From Gammaproteobacteria bacterium (GTDB lineage Bacteria; Pseudomonadota; Gammaproteobacteria; Pseudomonadales; Pseudohongiellaceae): 8,186 nucleotides of DNA. Position 1 is the first letter of the stretch. Each line of letters begins with the position of its first letter. The notes beneath the pieces were generated by a model that had not been told where the DNA came from, did not search any database, and saw nothing but the letters and a program-made list of their open reading frames with translations. The stretch is taken from positions 1 to 8,186 of the forward strand of contig DORE01000068.1 of the NCBI GenBank assembly GCA_003514305.1, written 5' to 3'. A program made the position numbers and the translations under genes. This document shows positions 5,863 through 8,186 of this stretch, piece after piece.

Positions 5863-6900
5863 ATGAGCAACACTGGGACCCTCAGCGCGGGACTTGGCTT
5901 GATCACAAGGAACTCCGCTGGCGATATTATCGAGGTTTTCTATCCCAAACCCATTCGCAGCTTGGCAGCAGTGAGCGTGGAATTCATTGTTTCAGTCGTC
6001 GGCCTGCAACCGGACAAGAGCGGTTATGGAGAGCTGGATTTATCACAAACAGAGCACCTGATTGAAGGCTTTAGCGCAGCGGGGCTAGCTGAATGGTCGC
6101 ACTTACTCGATAATACACACCGTAATCATTGGCTGATTTGTCTCACTTATGATGATAAGCCACCGGGTAATATTCCCGAAGCATTCCTCAAGCTGCACCT
6201 TCTTTCCCACCGGCTATTCAAACCTCACGAACAGAATCTGGACGGACTGTTTGGCGCTCTGAAAAATTTAGCATGGACCAACGAAGGCCCGGTTGATCTT
6301 GCGGACCTGCCCGCCCGTCAGTTAGGCGCACGCAAGCTTGGTAGCAACCTTGAAGTGCAGTCAGTAGACAAATTTCCTAGAATGGCAAACTACGTTGTTC
6401 CGTCTGGAGTGCGACTTGCAGACACCGCGCGAGTTCGGCTTGGAGCTTATATTGGTGAGGGAACAACGGTAATGCACGAAGGTTTTGTAAATTTCAACGC
6501 TGGCACTCTCGGCACTGCCATGATTGAGGGACGTGTCAGCGCGGGTGTTGTAGTCGGTGTCGACAGTGATCTGGGGGGAAGCTCCAGCACCATGGGCACG
6601 CTCTCGGGAGGCGGGACACAAATCATCTCTGTCGGGAAAAATTGCCTAATCGGAGCAAACGCAGGCATCGGCTTCCCCCTCGCTGACGGATGCACCGTTG
6701 AAGCAGGACTATATGTTACTGCTGGCACCAAAGTGAATCTTCTAAATGCTTCAGGTACTCTGGTCGAGACAGTAAAAGCATCACGGCTCTGTACAGAACC
6801 GAACCTCTTGTTCCGCCGCAATTCGCTAACCGGCGCAGTTGAAGCATTACCTCAGGTGACTCATACGAGCCTGAATTACGATCTTCATAGCAACAATTAA
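5863..6900 (+). CDS. dapD: 2,3,4,5-tetrahydropyridine-2,6-dicarboxylate N-succinyltransferase
   Basis: DapD transfers succinyl from succinyl-CoA to tetrahydrodipicolinate in the succinylase branch of diaminopimelate/lysine synthesis, in the cytoplasm. At 345 residues this is the long form found in Pseudomonas (about 344 aa) and actinobacteria, not the roughly 274-residue E. coli form. Residues 1 to about 170 form the N-terminal region. Residues about 178-295 show left-handed beta-helix hexapeptide repeats (for example GVRLADTARVRLGAYIGEGT), the signature MHEGFVNFNAGTLG (204-217) with the probable catalytic Glu206, the glycine/serine-rich SDLGGSSSTMGTLSGGG loop (235-251) and GKNCLIGANAGIGFPLADGC (258-277). 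The active enzyme should be a trimer, as in the family. An AGG Shine-Dalgarno lies 8 nt before the ATG, inside the end of yffB. dapE follows after 8 nt. Confidence 0.96.
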   Translation: MSNTGTLSAGLGLITRNSAGDIIEVFYPKPIRSLAAVSVEFIVSVVGLQPDKSGYGELDLSQTEHLIEGFSAAGLAEWSHLLDNTHRNHWLICLTYDDKPPGNIPEAFLKLHLLSHRLFKPHEQNLDGLFGALKNLAWTNEGPVDLADLPARQLGARKLGSNLEVQSVDKFPRMANYVVPSGVRLADTARVRLGAYIGEGTTVMHEGFVNFNAGTLGTAMIEGRVSAGVVVGVDSDLGGSSSTMGTLSGGGTQIISVGKNCLIGANAGIGFPLADGCTVEAGLYVTAGTKVNLLNASGTLVETVKASRLCTEPNLLFRRNSLTGAVEALPQVTHTSLNYDLHSNN

Positions 6901-6908
6901 CATTTATT

Positions 6909-8030
6909 ATGTCCGATACCCTTCAGCTGGCGAAAAAATTAATTTCCATCGAGTCCGTTACGCCCAACGATAATGGCTGTCTTGACCTTATAGCTGAGCG
7001 ACTGGAGCCTCTTGGTTTCATCGCAGAACGTATTGATTCAGGATCTGTGAGCAATTTATGGGCAACCCTAGGAACTGAGGGACCGTTGTTGGTCTTCGCA
7101 GGACACACCGATGTGGTCCCGACGGGTGCCATTATTAACTGGCTCTACCCCCCATTCAAACCAACTGAGGATGGCGACTTCTTGTATGGTCGAGGCAGCG
7201 CAGATATGAAATCAAGCCTCGCCGCGATGGTGACGGCCTGCGAGAGATTTCTCGCAAACCGCCATCCGGCCGCTCGCCTAGCATTCTTGATCACCAGCGA
7301 TGAAGAGGGACAAGCAATAGAAGGCACCCGTTATGTTATGGAGCAACTGATCAAGCGCGGTGAGAAGATAGACTACTGCATCGTCGGCGAGCCAAGCAGT
7401 TCAGAGATGTTGGGAGACACCATTCGGGTCGGTCGCCGGGGATCTCTGTCCTGTAAACTATTGGTAAAAGGCATTAAAGGCCACGTAGCGTACCCGCACT
7501 TGGCTCGCAATCCGATTCACGAAGCGCTGCCTGTGCTTCTTCGACTCACTGAAACACACTGGGACGACGGTAATGAAGCTTTTCAACCAACGAGTTTTCA
7601 AATCTCCAATATCCATGGAGGGGTTGGCGCCAATAATGTCATCCCGGATCAAGTAGAAATTGACTTTAACCTGCGCTTTTCCACCGAACACACTTCAGAC
7701 AGGCTGATTGAGCGCATAGAAAGTGCATTTAATTCTGCGGGCATCGATTATGAGAGTCATTGGCATGTTTCCGGCGAGCCCTTCTTTACTGCTGCGCCAC
7801 AATTAATCACAGTAGTTCAAGAAAGCGTAAAACAGGTCACCGGGCTTCTTCCGGAACCTTCTACAGGAGGGGGTACCTCAGATGGCCGATTTATTGCGCC
7901 AACTGGCGCTCAGGTTGTCGAAATAGGACCCTGCAACGCCACCATTCATAAACTCAACGAACGAATTCGGATTAGTGATATCGAGAAACTCTCCGAAATT
8001 TATGAACTCATCCTTGAGCGCTTGCTTTAG
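6909..8030 (+). CDS. dapE: Succinyl-diaminopimelate desuccinylase
   Basis: DapE is a dizinc M20-family amidohydrolase that cleaves N-succinyl-L,L-diaminopimelate to L,L-diaminopimelate and succinate, two steps after DapD. The 373-residue length matches E. coli (375). Visible active-site residues: His66 and Asp68 (FAGHTDVVP), bridging Asp99 (GRGSADMKSSLAAM), catalytic Glu132 and ligand Glu133 (ITSDEEG), Glu161 (VGEPSS), and His347 (NATIHKLNE). The dimerisation domain (about 180-290) contains GHVAYPH (191-197), whose His192 reaches the partner active site in known structures, and NNVIP (242-246). GGTSDGRF (321-328) is also conserved. The start is fixed by the family N-terminus, but no Shine-Dalgarno precedes it (upstream is CATTTATT), suggesting coupling to dapD translation. 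It ends in a stop that overlaps that of the opposing rsmJ-like gene. Confidence 0.97.
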   Translation: MSDTLQLAKKLISIESVTPNDNGCLDLIAERLEPLGFIAERIDSGSVSNLWATLGTEGPLLVFAGHTDVVPTGAIINWLYPPFKPTEDGDFLYGRGSADMKSSLAAMVTACERFLANRHPAARLAFLITSDEEGQAIEGTRYVMEQLIKRGEKIDYCIVGEPSSSEMLGDTIRVGRRGSLSCKLLVKGIKGHVAYPHLARNPIHEALPVLLRLTETHWDDGNEAFQPTSFQISNIHGGVGANNVIPDQVEIDFNLRFSTEHTSDRLIERIESAFNSAGIDYESHWHVSGEPFFTAAPQLITVVQESVKQVTGLLPEPSTGGGTSDGRFIAPTGAQVVEIGPCNATIHKLNERIRISDIEKLSEIYELILERLL

Positions 8031-8186
8031 CAGCAGTACACATCAAATCTCGATTTACTCCCTTGCAATTTGAACGTCGGTTTCGCTCCTGCGAGATCAG
8101 GGGATCTGCGATTACGTTTCACTACCACGCGCCGCTTGGCACACTGCAATGCCAGTGATAGCAATGCGGACTCACATTGATCCTCA
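8027..8186 (-). CDS. rsmJ: C-terminal 52 residues of RsmJ-like 16S rRNA methyltransferase (partial)
   Basis: On the minus strand one frame is open from the right edge (first full codon at 8183-8185) to a TAA at 8027-8029. Its 52 residues include LALQCAKRRVVVKRNRRSPD and end SKSRFDVYCC. This matches the C-terminus of E. coli RsmJ (YhiQ), where LLATKRVVVKRPDYAPPLA is followed by KGHRFDIY near the end. RsmJ is a class I SAM-dependent enzyme that makes m2G1516 in 16S rRNA. The SAM-binding and catalytic motifs lie outside the window, so activity cannot be judged. The gene converges on dapE, and the two coding regions share 3 nt at their stops. No other frame in this end region gives a recognisable protein. 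The family assignment rests on this short but distinctive tail. Confidence 0.8.
   Translation of the reverse strand, partial: EDQCESALLSLALQCAKRRVVVKRNRRSPDLAGAKPTFKLQGSKSRFDVYCC

Noticed and set aside
5802..6065. Plus-strand frame overlapping the yffB end and dapD start
   Set aside because: It is out of frame with both recognised genes and has no family resemblance. The yffB to dapD junction is already explained by a 2-nt gap.
6361..6821. Minus-strand frames opposite dapD
   Set aside because: They are antisense to the beta-helix repeats of DapD and show only low-complexity Pro/Thr/Ser composition.
8094..8107. Small AGATC/GATCT hairpin as a terminator for dapE
   Set aside because: It has only five pairs, lacks a T-tract, and lies within the coding sequence of the rsmJ-like gene.

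Overview
The window is a stretch of conserved housekeeping chromosome from a bacterium, most likely a gammaproteobacterium. This rests on protein resemblance to Escherichia coli and Pseudomonas homologues, the divergent rpsB-tsf / map-glnD arrangement, and the long (345 aa) DapD of the pseudomonad type. I cannot name genus or family from the sequence. No mobile element, phage gene, tRNA, rRNA or CRISPR array is visible.

Left part, minus strand: rpsB (ribosomal protein uS2) followed by tsf (EF-Ts, cut by the left edge after 143 codons). They are separated by 141 nt holding a strong GC-rich hairpin with a T-tract, probably a partial terminator that tunes tsf against rpsB. The rpsB product is unusual: a normal S2 core of about 226 residues is followed by about 138 extra residues, an acidic linker and then a lysine/alanine/proline repeat tail like that of histone H1.

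Centre: a 323-nt divergent intergenic region (1667-1989). It holds a candidate rpsB promoter with a GC-rich discriminator, a structured rpsB leader of about 145 nt that probably mediates S2 autoregulation, a candidate map -10 element, an inverted repeat, and four copies of the hexamer ATAGCG.

Right part, plus strand: a tightly packed gene string, map (methionine aminopeptidase), glnD (PII uridylyltransferase), a yffB/ArsC-Spx-family thioredoxin-fold gene, dapD and dapE (two steps of the succinylase branch of lysine/diaminopimelate synthesis). Junctions are a 4-nt overlap and gaps of 17, 2 and 8 nt, so this looks like one operon joining N-terminal protein processing, nitrogen sensing and lysine/peptidoglycan precursor synthesis. 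dapC, the step between DapD and DapE, is not in the window.

Right edge: on the minus strand, the last 52 codons of a gene whose C-terminus resembles RsmJ (16S rRNA m2G1516 methyltransferase) converge on dapE, with overlapping stop codons.

I see no previously undescribed multi-gene system. The observations most worth following are the S2 tail and the regulatory architecture of the divergent region.
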